Below are positions 45,501 through 52,772 of a stretch of 64,000 nt of DNA, piece after piece. The stretch's first letter is position 1, and each line of letters begins with the position of its first letter. The translations under genes and the position numbers were made by a program. The DNA comes from Comamonas sp. lk (GTDB taxonomy: Bacteria > Pseudomonadota > Gammaproteobacteria > Burkholderiales > Burkholderiaceae_C): the NCBI GenBank assembly GCA_945925985.1, contig CAMELV010000004.1:124001-188000 (forward strand). The letters run 5' to 3'. The notes under the pieces were generated by a model. It was not told the DNA's origin. It worked only from the letters and a program-made list of their open reading frames with translations, and made no database searches.

Positions 45501-45972
45501 ACATGACGCTTGCTCTCAGCGCAGCCAGGAGGAGGCCGAGCTTGTCCTTCAGTTGGTGAGTAGCCTATTGAAGCAGCGGTTTCGGGACAAACATGGGCCG
45601 GAGCACCCAATGACCCTGAATGACATCCTTGTGGTGGCGCCTTACAACATGCAGGTGAATTTACTTAAACAGGTGCTGCCGGATGGAGCGCGGGTTGGCA
45701 CCGTTGATAAGTTTCAGGGGCAGGAGGCGGAGGCTGTCATCGTCTCCATGGCAACCTCCAGCGGCGAATACCTGCCTCGCTTCATTGAATTTCTGTATAG
45801 CAAGAATCGACTGAATGTTGCTATCTCACGCGCAAAGTGCCTTGCGATCTTCATTGCTAATCCTGCATTGATGGCAATTCGGTGTTCTACGCCGGAAGAG
45901 ATGGCGCTGGTAAATACATTGTGTTGGGTTCAGGAAGTTGGTATCAATGGCCAAAACACATCGCCTAAATAA
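42553..45972 (+). CDS. RecB-like nuclease / RNase H-like / SF1 helicase fusion (TM0106 type)
   Basis: This 1139-residue protein has three parts. Residues 1-240 form a RecB-type PD-(D/E)XK nuclease (GHADFL, then YEVLDTKLA with a Cys set PCEKCDLCKWSGLCEERR near 209 that looks like an iron-sulphur or zinc site). Residues about 315-500 form a predicted RNase H-like exonuclease (IGDLFFDMEGNPLEEGG with Asp and Glu, HYAHYE, YNFDDVRST). From about 740 onward is an SF1 helicase of the Upf1/Dna2 kind: GPPGAGKT near 746, FVDEAGQ near 865, GDQMQLGQP, TVDKFQGQEAE and NVAISRAK. TM0106-family proteins of this build are common in defence islands. It lies behind operator 1. Confidence 0.9.
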   Translation: MQKRDNRILCSASDLVNYLECEHLTTLDLIDLETPLPRTKDDDQAKLIQAKGYAHEAEFLETLKARHVSVIDIAALGGNLEQKVDNTLKAMREGYEIIFQATLTDKNLIGHADFLRKVPRPSALGDWSYEVLDTKLARSAKAKFIIQLGFYSALVAKAQGLEPIQMHVVLGDKTEVAYRCAEYSRYLSHVNRQFLDRVTGSALETYPVPCEKCDLCKWSGLCEERRLKDDHLCQVANISRLQIKKLESNGVSTMEALATLPPEVRIPKMTVETLDKLHRQARLQLLARQTGENHLELLALDEGAVRGFARLPQSDIGDLFFDMEGNPLEEGGLEYLFGLYFFQDGKPEFKAFWGHNRSDEKKAFEAFMDFVTGWLRKYPAAHIYHYAHYEQTALKKLMSLHGTREAEVDNLLRTQKLVDLYKVVREGIRVSEPRYSIKNIEHFYLERRSGDVTNAGASIVYYEKWKETGDPQLLKDIEAYNFDDVRSTYELRQWLLTLRPPELPWANVVNAGDESATREVGELTLEEKRLIPYRERLVDTLPDDRTVWTLADHLRELTFQLLDFHRRAAKPEWWEMFSRMEMDVDELLDDGACLAGLWPDPANPPKDEKQSIVHTYLFPEQESKLKTGDSASITQTGEPVRELKIDADHRRVSFKRTAKKGPIQETVCLGPGMPVSTKALTEAVFRFANSMVVGNGTYPAIEAVLSQSLPKIHGVTAGNPIVPADNTSLPKIIDAISNLDSSYLFVQGPPGAGKTYTGSHVIVALLKQGCRVGVSSNSHKAINNLLEGVVKVAKEQSFVFKGAKKSTSGKLDSYFDGDYIEDVFDNGDITDAFGDDGEYRLIAGTAWLFSDGEMDQQLDYIFVDEAGQVALANLVAMGTSAKNIVLLGDQMQLGQPIQGIHPGRSGESSLEFLLSGLATIPAERGIFLGTTWRMHPDVCRFISDAVYDGRLEPEPNNAKQTLLLTKDAHPALRPTGLRYVPIEHDACSQRSQEEAELVLQLVSSLLKQRFRDKHGPEHPMTLNDILVVAPYNMQVNLLKQVLPDGARVGTVDKFQGQEAEAVIVSMATSSGEYLPRFIEFLYSKNRLNVAISRAKCLAIFIANPALMAIRCSTPEEMALVNTLCWVQEVGINGQNTSPK

Positions 45973-46071
45973 ACTGAATTAGTCCCGGAAAAATATTCCC
46001 AAGTAGCACTTCAAATCGGCATTTCTTTTAATAAGTTGTCGATCAATTTTTTCAACAAATTGGAGCAATAA

Positions 46072-46944
46072 ATGCAATATAGCGATCTCATCGTCGATCA
46101 ACACCTCCCAGATATTTCATATCTCACAGCCAAGCGGCCTGAAATTATTCATCCTCGTGTCACCTTCAAGGGTGATGTGCCCTATGTCTACTGCCAGAAA
46201 AGGTCCGTTACTCTTGAGACGTTTTTGCGTCGATTTGCAAGCGGTGAAGAAGGATTGTGGCTGGCGGGCTATCGGGCCAGCAATGGGCGTCAATCAACCA
46301 TCACTTTCTCTGAGACGCATCGCTTGACCTTGGGGCGAAAATTCTTGAGGACCGTCGAGTCGCTGCGCACGGGATCAAAGAACGCAGATTCCAAAGCATC
46401 TACTGGTGATGACATCACCAATAAGACCCTAGAGTCGACACTCCGTTTGCCAGATGCCGCCTCTAATAGGGAGTTTCTGACACCAATACAAGTGGACCTA
46501 GAACAGGTTTCAAATCTAGTAGCCGATGAATATGCCAATAAGCCTGGCGAAGATGTCGACGCCATCGTAAAGCGAAGGATCGGACAGGGTCCATTCAGAG
46601 CGTTGCTACAAAAATCCTACGGTACATCTTGTTGGTTATCTGGATTGGCCGATAGTCGTTTGCTTATCGCTTCTCATATCGTCCCCTGGTCATTGTCAGA
46701 CCCTAGCCAGAAGACGGACCCAGAAAATGGCCTATTGTTATCAGTCAGCTGGGACGCCCTATTCGACAAAGGCTACGTTTCATTCGATGATGACGGCCAC
46801 TTGCTTTGCTCCGACTTATTAAGTGAAGATACCATAAAGTGCTTAGGCATCTCAAGACAGTCAACGCTTTCTGGCAACTATATGACAGTGACACGCAAAA
46901 GAAATTTGGCATGGCACCGTAAGCAGCATGGCTTCAATTTGTAG
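46072..46944 (+). CDS. HNH endonuclease
   Basis: This 290-residue protein has a C-terminal HNH domain: GQGPFRALLQKSYGTSC, then LIASHIVPWSLSD (first His), ENGLLLSVSWDALFD and a final YVSFDDDGHLL strand. This is the HNH_2 pattern seen in many restriction-like and standalone nucleases. The first 150 residues are a different domain, with TLETFLRRFASGEEGLWLAGYR, of unknown role, possibly target recognition. It is more A+T-rich than the WYL gene that starts nine bases after it. The close spacing suggests co-transcription, yet the composition step suggests a later arrival. No copy of the 25-bp operator is clear in front of it. Confidence 0.85.
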   Translation: MQYSDLIVDQHLPDISYLTAKRPEIIHPRVTFKGDVPYVYCQKRSVTLETFLRRFASGEEGLWLAGYRASNGRQSTITFSETHRLTLGRKFLRTVESLRTGSKNADSKASTGDDITNKTLESTLRLPDAASNREFLTPIQVDLEQVSNLVADEYANKPGEDVDAIVKRRIGQGPFRALLQKSYGTSCWLSGLADSRLLIASHIVPWSLSDPSQKTDPENGLLLSVSWDALFDKGYVSFDDDGHLLCSDLLSEDTIKCLGISRQSTLSGNYMTVTRKRNLAWHRKQHGFNL

Positions 46945-46953
46945 TTTCGTCGT

Positions 46954-47940
46954 ATGAGCCAAGCCGCCCGCATCCGCGACATTGTTGCGATACTCGAAAA
47001 CAGCCACCTGCCCGTCTCTCGTGCGCGGCTACTGGATGAGCTTGAGGTCTCAGCTGCAACGTTCAAGCGTGATCTGGACTTGCTGCGCGATCAAATGCAT
47101 GCGCCAATTAAATGGGTGCCTGGTGAAGGAGGCAGAGACCGCGGCTACATTCTTGAAGACAAAGGTTGGAGTAGCGGAAAACTGGGTTTGCCAAAGGCCT
47201 GGTTCTCCGCATCCGAAATCTACGCCCTGCTGATGATTCACGAGCTGGCCAGTCACATTGGTCCAGGCCTTCTCACTGAACATCTGCAACCGCTGATCAC
47301 ACGTGTCACGCTCATGTTGAGTGCCGCAGAAGATACGCCTGAGGATGTCCGCGCTCGTATTCGCCTCCTGAACTCTGCCAGCAAACGCAGCTGTAGCCCC
47401 CATTTCGAAACGGTTGCACGCGCAGCTGTGAAACGGCGTCGACTGAAACTGCTCTACTTCACCCGCAGTCGCAATGACCGGTCTGAACGTGTCGTCTCTC
47501 CCCAGGTCATTGTTCATTACAAAGAAAACTGGTATCTGGTAGCGTGGTGTCATAAAGCGGATGGCTTGCGCATGTTTGCCCTGGATGCCATTGAGGAAGC
47601 GGTGCTGATGAAGGAGCCCGCGAAGTCGGTGGCCAAAAAACTGGTTGAAGAAATTGTGGGGCGTGATTTTGGTATCTATTCCGGAGAAGAGCGCAGGTTG
47701 GCCAAGCTCCTGTTCACCGCCAAGCAAGCGCCTTGGGTTCGTTCGGAGACCTGGCACAAGGATCAAGTGGGCGAATCCAAAGAAGATGGCGGGTTTCTCC
47801 TTACGGTGCCCTACAGTGACCCGCGTGAACTGGTGCTGGAAATCCTGCGCTATGGCCCGGATGTCCGGGTACTTGAGCCACCAGAGCTGCAACAAGAAGT
47901 GGCCCAGCGACTGCGTGCTGCCGCCGACCAATACGCGTAA
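46954..47940 (+). CDS. WYL-domain transcriptional regulator (second copy)
   Basis: This is a 328-residue regulator with the same layout as the one at 40645: a wHTH (LLDELEVSAATFKRDLDLLRDQM), a WYL domain containing SPQVIVHYKENWYLVAWCHK, and a C-terminal WCX-like part (RRLAKLLFTAKQAPWV). The two share many identical stretches and are paralogues. It is the best candidate for the protein that binds the three 25-bp operators, because one of them starts nine bases after its stop and the others lie on either side. WYL repressors of BREX (BrxR) and CBASS (CapW) bind inverted repeats of this size. Confidence 0.9.
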   Translation: MSQAARIRDIVAILENSHLPVSRARLLDELEVSAATFKRDLDLLRDQMHAPIKWVPGEGGRDRGYILEDKGWSSGKLGLPKAWFSASEIYALLMIHELASHIGPGLLTEHLQPLITRVTLMLSAAEDTPEDVRARIRLLNSASKRSCSPHFETVARAAVKRRRLKLLYFTRSRNDRSERVVSPQVIVHYKENWYLVAWCHKADGLRMFALDAIEEAVLMKEPAKSVAKKLVEEIVGRDFGIYSGEERRLAKLLFTAKQAPWVRSETWHKDQVGESKEDGGFLLTVPYSDPRELVLEILRYGPDVRVLEPPELQQEVAQRLRAAADQYA

Positions 47941-47948
47941 TCGCTATT

Positions 47949-47973
47949 TAGTAGCTCATTCTGCGAGCCACTA
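47949..47973. promoter_or_regulatory. WYL-regulon operator 2, upstream of the DUF2130 gene
   Basis: TAGTAGCTCA, five bases (TTCTG), CGAGCCACTA. It has the same arms and spacing as sites 1 and 3. ACAATACC follows, with CAATACC nine bases from the repeat end exactly as at site 1. It lies nine bases after the stop of the second WYL gene and 132 bp before the ATG of the DUF2130 gene. Confidence 0.78.
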
Positions 47974-48104
47974 CCGGCTCAACAATACCTTCTGTTTCAG
48001 TGCTTTCAAGCAGAAGCACGTTTTGCCAATGATCTTTGGCAACGATGGAACTCGGCCCAGCACTACCGGAATGCATCGCATTTCATCATCAGGAAGGGAT
48101 CAGC

Positions 48105-49412
48105 ATGCAGAAAAAAATCATCATTGCCTCCGATGAAGTCATCGTCTGTCCTAAATGCAACCACCAGTTTTCGCTGGACCAGGGGATCACGCGTCACACG
48201 ATTGAGCGCTATGAACACGATTTTTCTGATGCCCTAGCCATTCAGACCAGGGAGTTGGAAGCCACGCTGGCAAAGGAAGCGGAGCGGAAAGCCAGCAAGC
48301 TCTTCACGGCCCAGTTGGCAAAACTCCAGGAGGACCTTGCCGACTTGCGCAAAGCAGAGAAAGTAGCCCGAGCGCAGGTGGCAAGTGCCCAGCTGGAGGC
48401 CAAGACTCGTGCCAAAGCTGAATTTGCCCTGGAGAAGGCGGCATTAGCCGAGGAGCTGGCCGACAAAAATAAGCTGGTCCAGAGCTTTCGCGAGCAGGAA
48501 CTGGCGCTTCGAAAGCAACAAAAGCAGCTTGAGGAGCAACAGGCCAATATGCAGGTGGAGTTGGAGCGCAAGCTTGATGAAGAGCGAAAGCGTCTCACCA
48601 CCCAAATCGGCACCCGTGAGGCGGAACGCTTTTCCCTGATCGAGGCCGAGTACAAGAAGAAGATTGACGATGCCCAAAAAGCCAATGAGGACTTGCGCCG
48701 CAAGCTCGACCAGGGTTCCCAGCAGCTTCAAGGCGAAGTTCTGGAGTTGGAACTGGAGCATATGCTGGCAAATGCCTTCTTCCATGATCTCATTGAGGAG
48801 GTCAAAAAGGGCCAGCGCGGTGCGGATGTTGTGCAGACGGTGCGAACCCCCATGGGCCAGATCTGCGGCAAGATCATCTGGGAAGCCAAACGGGCCGAAA
48901 ACTGGTCTGACAAGTGGCTGCAAAAGCTCAAAGATGACCAGCAGACCGCCAATGCGGACTTGGCAGTCATTGTCACCACCGTCATGCCCAAGGGCATCAC
49001 CGACAGCTTTTGCCGAATTGGCGATGTCTGGGTTGTTTCACCCGAGGTGATGCGTCCGGTGGCAGAAACCCTGCGCGTGATATTGCTGGAGGCACAGCGT
49101 CTGAAGCTGGTCAATACGGGTCGTAACGAAAAGATGGAGCAGCTGTACAACTATCTCTCCAGCGCCCAGTTCGCTCAAAGAGTACGCACCATGCTGGAGG
49201 GATTTGTCGCCATGCGATCTGATCTGGATTCCGAGAAACGTGCAATGCAGAAGATCTGGGCCAAACGGCAGACTCAAATTGAACGAGTCACCGGCAGCAT
49301 GGTGTCCGTCGTTGGCGAACTGCAGGCGATTGCCCAGGATCAATTGCCTCAACTGGATTCCATGATGGAACTTGATGCCATTGGCATGGACGACAACAGT
49401 AATGACGCGTGA
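48105..49412 (+). CDS. DUF2130 coiled-coil protein with a restriction-endonuclease-like core
   Basis: In this protein of about 435 residues a CPKC zinc knuckle near residue 13 is followed by a long Ala/Glu/Lys/Gln coiled coil (about 40-215). The C-terminal core matches DUF2130: GQRGADVVQTV followed by IIWEAKRAENW, the Asp and Glu-x-Lys layout of a PD-(D/E)XK nuclease. The ATG at 48105 follows AGGAAGGG and is preferred over an upstream frame to 48036. DUF2130 proteins are widespread and poorly understood; the coiled coil could make a rod with nuclease heads. It lies between operators 2 and 3, so it appears to be a member of the WYL regulon. Confidence 0.85.
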   Translation: MQKKIIIASDEVIVCPKCNHQFSLDQGITRHTIERYEHDFSDALAIQTRELEATLAKEAERKASKLFTAQLAKLQEDLADLRKAEKVARAQVASAQLEAKTRAKAEFALEKAALAEELADKNKLVQSFREQELALRKQQKQLEEQQANMQVELERKLDEERKRLTTQIGTREAERFSLIEAEYKKKIDDAQKANEDLRRKLDQGSQQLQGEVLELELEHMLANAFFHDLIEEVKKGQRGADVVQTVRTPMGQICGKIIWEAKRAENWSDKWLQKLKDDQQTANADLAVIVTTVMPKGITDSFCRIGDVWVVSPEVMRPVAETLRVILLEAQRLKLVNTGRNEKMEQLYNYLSSAQFAQRVRTMLEGFVAMRSDLDSEKRAMQKIWAKRQTQIERVTGSMVSVVGELQAIAQDQLPQLDSMMELDAIGMDDNSNDA

Positions 49413-49422
49413 TCGTGCCATT

Positions 49423-49447
49423 TAGTAGCTCATTCGGTGAGCCACTA
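49423..49447. promoter_or_regulatory. WYL-regulon operator 3, upstream of the DUF4258-like gene
   Basis: TAGTAGCTCA, five bases (TTCGG), TGAGCCACTA. This is the most symmetrical of the three copies: the arms differ from a perfect 10-bp inverted repeat by one base. It sits 10 bp after the DUF2130 stop and 43 bp before the next ATG, so it is better explained as a control site than as part of either gene. Confidence 0.78.
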
Positions 49448-49490
49448 CTTTCATTACAGTCGATTACTCACCCACCAACTGGAGATTCAA

Positions 49491-49769
49491 ATGCAGCCCT
49501 TGACCCGACACGCTTCAATTCGAATGCAGCAGCGAGGCATAACGCCAGACACTGTTGACGCACTCCTGGCCTACGGCGCCAAGGAATATGACCACCGTGG
49601 TGCAAGGGTGGTCTACTTTGACAAGCAGGCCCGATCCAGGATGCTCGCCAAGGTTGGCGTGGCTCATTACAAGTCGATTGAGGGAAAACTCAACGCCTAC
49701 GCAGTTCTTTCCGACGGTGGCGATCTGATCACCGTTGGGCATCGGCACAAACGCATCAATCGGCACTGA
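49491..49769 (+). CDS. DUF4258-like small protein
   Basis: This 92-residue protein opens with TRHASIRMQQRGI and contains LLAYGAKEYDHRGARVVYFDKQAR. The RHA-x-R-M-x-Q-R-G-I opening is that of DUF4258 proteins, a family related to small RNase-like toxins, though toxicity has not been shown here. The ATG at 49491 follows GGAG and is preferred to an in-frame upstream start at 49437, which would cross operator 3. The next gene begins nine bases after its stop, so the two probably form one operon. Confidence 0.7.
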   Translation: MQPLTRHASIRMQQRGITPDTVDALLAYGAKEYDHRGARVVYFDKQARSRMLAKVGVAHYKSIEGKLNAYAVLSDGGDLITVGHRHKRINRH

Positions 49770-49778
49770 GGGAATTCC

Positions 49779-50297
49779 ATGACTGTATTGCTTGAGGGCA
49801 TGAGCCTGGTTATTGAAAATCGTGTTCTGAACGAACGCTATCCGAGCGGCGTAAATGGTTTTCGCTTGATGTGGGACAACGGTTCATTCTGCACCGATGG
49901 AACCATTTCCCGACTTTCGTTCTTCGAGTCGGATGATGGCTTTTGCACATTAATGTCGTTGCCATCCTTTGGATTAGAGGTGTCTTCAACGGTGGCGACT
50001 GACGTGGCAGTCTTCATGCACGGATGCCGCTTATGGGCCCCCTGCTTATGGCTGGAGGCTTCAGAAGAGGGGGACCACCACCCTTGCTGTTGGCACTTTG
50101 CAGAAAAGCGTGAAAGCCGGATGAGCGTTCCAACTTACTTTCAACCCGGATTGGGGTTGTCGACCCGAGGGGAACTGGATGAGCGCGAAATGCGAAAAGC
50201 CATCAGACGAGATGGAGAAATGAATGGCGTGTCACTTTTCCGTGATCTTGGCACCAACAAGGTTTTTGGTGGCCCTGGACCTTTGACAAGGCATTAA
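49779..50297 (+). CDS. Unknown 172-residue protein
   Basis: I recognise no family. The N-terminal half is beta-rich (LEGMSLVIENRVLNERY, GFRLMWDNGSFCTDGTISRLSFF), and there is a Cys/Trp-rich middle (HGCRLWAPCLWLEASEEGDHHPCCWHF) that may bind metal. The C-terminal half is charged and helical (ELDEREMRKAIRRDGEM). It follows the DUF4258-like gene by nine bases and is probably co-transcribed from the promoter at operator 3. Confidence 0.6.
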   Translation: MTVLLEGMSLVIENRVLNERYPSGVNGFRLMWDNGSFCTDGTISRLSFFESDDGFCTLMSLPSFGLEVSSTVATDVAVFMHGCRLWAPCLWLEASEEGDHHPCCWHFAEKRESRMSVPTYFQPGLGLSTRGELDEREMRKAIRRDGEMNGVSLFRDLGTNKVFGGPGPLTRH

Positions 50298-50876
50298 GCC
50301 GACTGGACTCTGTCAAGTTCTGCAGTGCCCATCTCTCACCTCCCAAAAAAACCTATTTTTTCCCAGCGCACCAAGGTTAGGTTAGATACTGATGATGCTG
50401 AATGAGACAGCCGAAAGATCTTAAAAATTGGACATTTTTCCTGACATCGAATACAGTTGACCTCGTCGCAGTAGTTGAGCTCTTCAGTAGTTTTTTTCCT
50501 GAAATTGAGCCAGATTCTCCCGACATATTTGCAAGTGGTCAGTTGTGACCACGCCTAATTTAGCCACCCGCCTTGCGGGATTTGAGTATCAACACATTGT
50601 TGATGCGCCCGCAGATTTTGATCTCTGGGCTGGCTATCTTGAGTTCACATGCAAATTACCATCACACAATTTATTGCGCTTGTCCTGCTGAGTCTGTCAC
50701 TCGCACGCTCTTCATCGACATTTCTGAGCCTGGTTGAACGCCTTAAGCAAGCCAGCTCCAAATCGATTCTTCGTCGAACTGCTTATGCTGTGTGCGCGAG
50801 TGTCACAGCGCTACCTGACTTCTTTTGCAGTTCAAAAGCCGTAGATTTTGTCATTCTGCTTGCGAAGGTCTGAAGT
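50298..50876. other. 579-bp region with three short overlapping frames before the coupling ATPase
   Basis: No recognisable gene lies here. Three small frames follow each other: 50402-50548 (48 residues, ATG), 50545-50691 (48 residues, GTG, overlapping the first by GTGA) and 50649-50873 (74 residues, hydrophobic N-terminus QFIALVLLSLSLA), which ends three bases before the coupling ATPase start. The chain of overlaps looks like an operon of microproteins, but it could equally be one decayed gene broken by frameshifts. Codon use does not decide it. Confidence 0.35.
50649..50873 (+). CDS. Possible small membrane-anchored protein before the coupling ATPase
   Basis: A 74-codon frame with an N-terminal hydrophobic segment of about 17 residues (FIALVLLSLSL) followed by a basic stretch (LVERLKQASSKSILRR). 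It ends three bases before the ATG of the VirD4/TraD-like ATPase, which itself has no membrane helices. A separate small membrane protein could supply that anchor. No clear ribosome site is visible, and it overlaps another tiny frame, so existence is doubtful. Confidence 0.3.
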   Translation: MQITITQFIALVLLSLSLARSSSTFLSLVERLKQASSKSILRRTAYAVCASVTALPDFFCSSKAVDFVILLAKV

Positions 50877-52754
50877 ATGGCAGTCGCAAATCGATCCTCA
50901 TCCAAAACGCGTTTGGCAACCACTATCAAAATTGGTCAGTCCAAGCTCACTTTACGAATACACAGTCAAGAATTTCGGATTCTGGTGCGCAACACAGCAC
51001 GGCTATGCGCCGCGCAGGCAATTGAGCAAGAAAAACTGCAATGTCGCAGCATGCCGGTGCTGCAAAAACGGTATCGAGACGCAATTTTTTGCACTCTTGC
51101 ACTTAATCGAGATGGCGAAGACTTGGCCCAAAGCCCAATTTTTGAGGTTTACGATTTTGACGACCTTGAATTCTGGTCAGTGCTTGAGGCAGCATGGAAC
51201 GTGAGCTATCGAAAGTTGACGGCATCCAAAAAAGCTCGTCTACATCGAATCAGCAAAGCATCCGCAGTTTGCACTGTGCAGATTCTGCGCGATGGCATAG
51301 ACAACCTTGATAAAACACTGGCATTGCAGCGAGAAATTCAGACTCCAGCAGGAGCAGCAGTTGGGCTTAAAGCCCACAAGAAATTAAAGGCGCTTATCCA
51401 AGTACCTATCCCATGGCGTGAGGATGATCCGGATCTACGCGTTGGCGTAGATGGATCGTTTTTTGGGTACACCACGCTACATCCGAGTGTGATCAACAAC
51501 GCCCTTGCTATTGGCGGGACCGGCTCAGGAAAAAGTCAATCTGTGGTGCTGCCGCTTTTGAAGGCGTTGCTGAAGTACGAACTGCGAGACGGCAAAGAGG
51601 CCTCCTTGCTGGTTATCGACCCAAAGCGCGAACTGATTGCGCATGTGCGCTCGACTCTGGCTGAACGCGGCGAAACAGATCGTCTCGTCATTATTGGCGA
51701 CAGTATGCCGGTGCCTCTGTTTACGAAGGACAGCACCCTGAGCATGTCAGACCGCCTTGCGAAGCTTGAAATTTTTGCACCAACAGAGCATGCAAGTGGT
51801 GACCATTCGTATTGGAAAAATTTGGGTATGAGCGTGGTGCGCGACTTATTGCAGCTTGAGTGGGCATTTAGCCAAAACACGGGGGGGAAACGGCTTGCTG
51901 CGCTGATGTGCCGAGAACTCAAACTTTCCCACATTGAAAGTACCGGATTCTGGCAATACTTACGTGCTGTGTTGGCTCACTCGCGAACAAGCAAGTCAAG
52001 CCTGAGGGAAGTTGATGCCCTCCTTCGTGGCCTGTGTTTACAGGCGCACGTGGAAAGTCAAGCCACTCAGGTCATGCAGGTTTACGCCGCGGACGACGAG
52101 CTAATGCGCCAATGGTGCTATGCAGTCCAATCTGCAGAGCCTCTCATAAATGCGCTTGCGAACACTGATATCGCCCGGTACGTAGATCTTGATCCGATAC
52201 AGACTGATCACAGCATTCACACCGACATTCCCGAGCTCATTGAGCATGGCAAGGTCGTACTTTTTTGCCCCGAGCCCACGGAAGGTCATCGGGTGGCGGC
52301 AATGGCACTTAAACAGAAATTTTTTGAGTCTGTTTTTTCACGTGCTGACCAAAAACGCCCAATCGGAATTGTGATCGATGAGTGCCAAAAATTTATCACT
52401 AACGATAGCGAAACTGGGGAGCAAGGATTTCTAGATCGCTGTCGGGCGTATCGCTGTCTGGTTGTGATGGCAACGCAATCAATTTCCTCACTCAAGCACG
52501 CACTGGGAAGTAACAGCGCTGCGCAAACAGCAATTGAAATCGTGACAGCCAACACCCCCAGCAAGTTCATCTTGCGTACAACAGATGTTGAAACAGTCGC
52601 TTGGCTTAAATCTCAGTTGCCTGTAGCAAGCGATGGCGACCCGCATGTTATTGACGTTCGCAGGCCTGCATCCCTGAAGCCCGGGGAGGCATATTTCCTT
52701 CTCGCCAATGGCACCTGGGGGCGCAGGCGTGCTCACCTTACATCACGACCGTAA
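50877..52754 (+). CDS. Soluble VirD4/TraD-like coupling ATPase
   Basis: This 625-residue ATPase is of the type IV coupling protein family. Walker A GGTGSGKSQS is near residue 212, LLVIDPKREL near 245, Walker B IVIDECQKFI near 500, and the sensor-like LVVMATQSISSLKHAL follows, ending with NTPSKFILRTTDVETV. Coupling proteins hand the relaxase-DNA complex to the secretion channel. The usual N-terminal transmembrane helices are absent: the first 130 residues are basic and then helical. It therefore resembles truncated or soluble coupling proteins, perhaps anchored by a separate partner. It is 18 bp from the ClpP-like gene. No other type IV secretion gene is visible in the window. Confidence 0.85.
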   Translation: MAVANRSSSKTRLATTIKIGQSKLTLRIHSQEFRILVRNTARLCAAQAIEQEKLQCRSMPVLQKRYRDAIFCTLALNRDGEDLAQSPIFEVYDFDDLEFWSVLEAAWNVSYRKLTASKKARLHRISKASAVCTVQILRDGIDNLDKTLALQREIQTPAGAAVGLKAHKKLKALIQVPIPWREDDPDLRVGVDGSFFGYTTLHPSVINNALAIGGTGSGKSQSVVLPLLKALLKYELRDGKEASLLVIDPKRELIAHVRSTLAERGETDRLVIIGDSMPVPLFTKDSTLSMSDRLAKLEIFAPTEHASGDHSYWKNLGMSVVRDLLQLEWAFSQNTGGKRLAALMCRELKLSHIESTGFWQYLRAVLAHSRTSKSSLREVDALLRGLCLQAHVESQATQVMQVYAADDELMRQWCYAVQSAEPLINALANTDIARYVDLDPIQTDHSIHTDIPELIEHGKVVLFCPEPTEGHRVAAMALKQKFFESVFSRADQKRPIGIVIDECQKFITNDSETGEQGFLDRCRAYRCLVVMATQSISSLKHALGSNSAAQTAIEIVTANTPSKFILRTTDVETVAWLKSQLPVASDGDPHVIDVRRPASLKPGEAYFLLANGTWGRRRAHLTSRP

Positions 52755-52772
52755 ATTCAATAAAAGACATTC

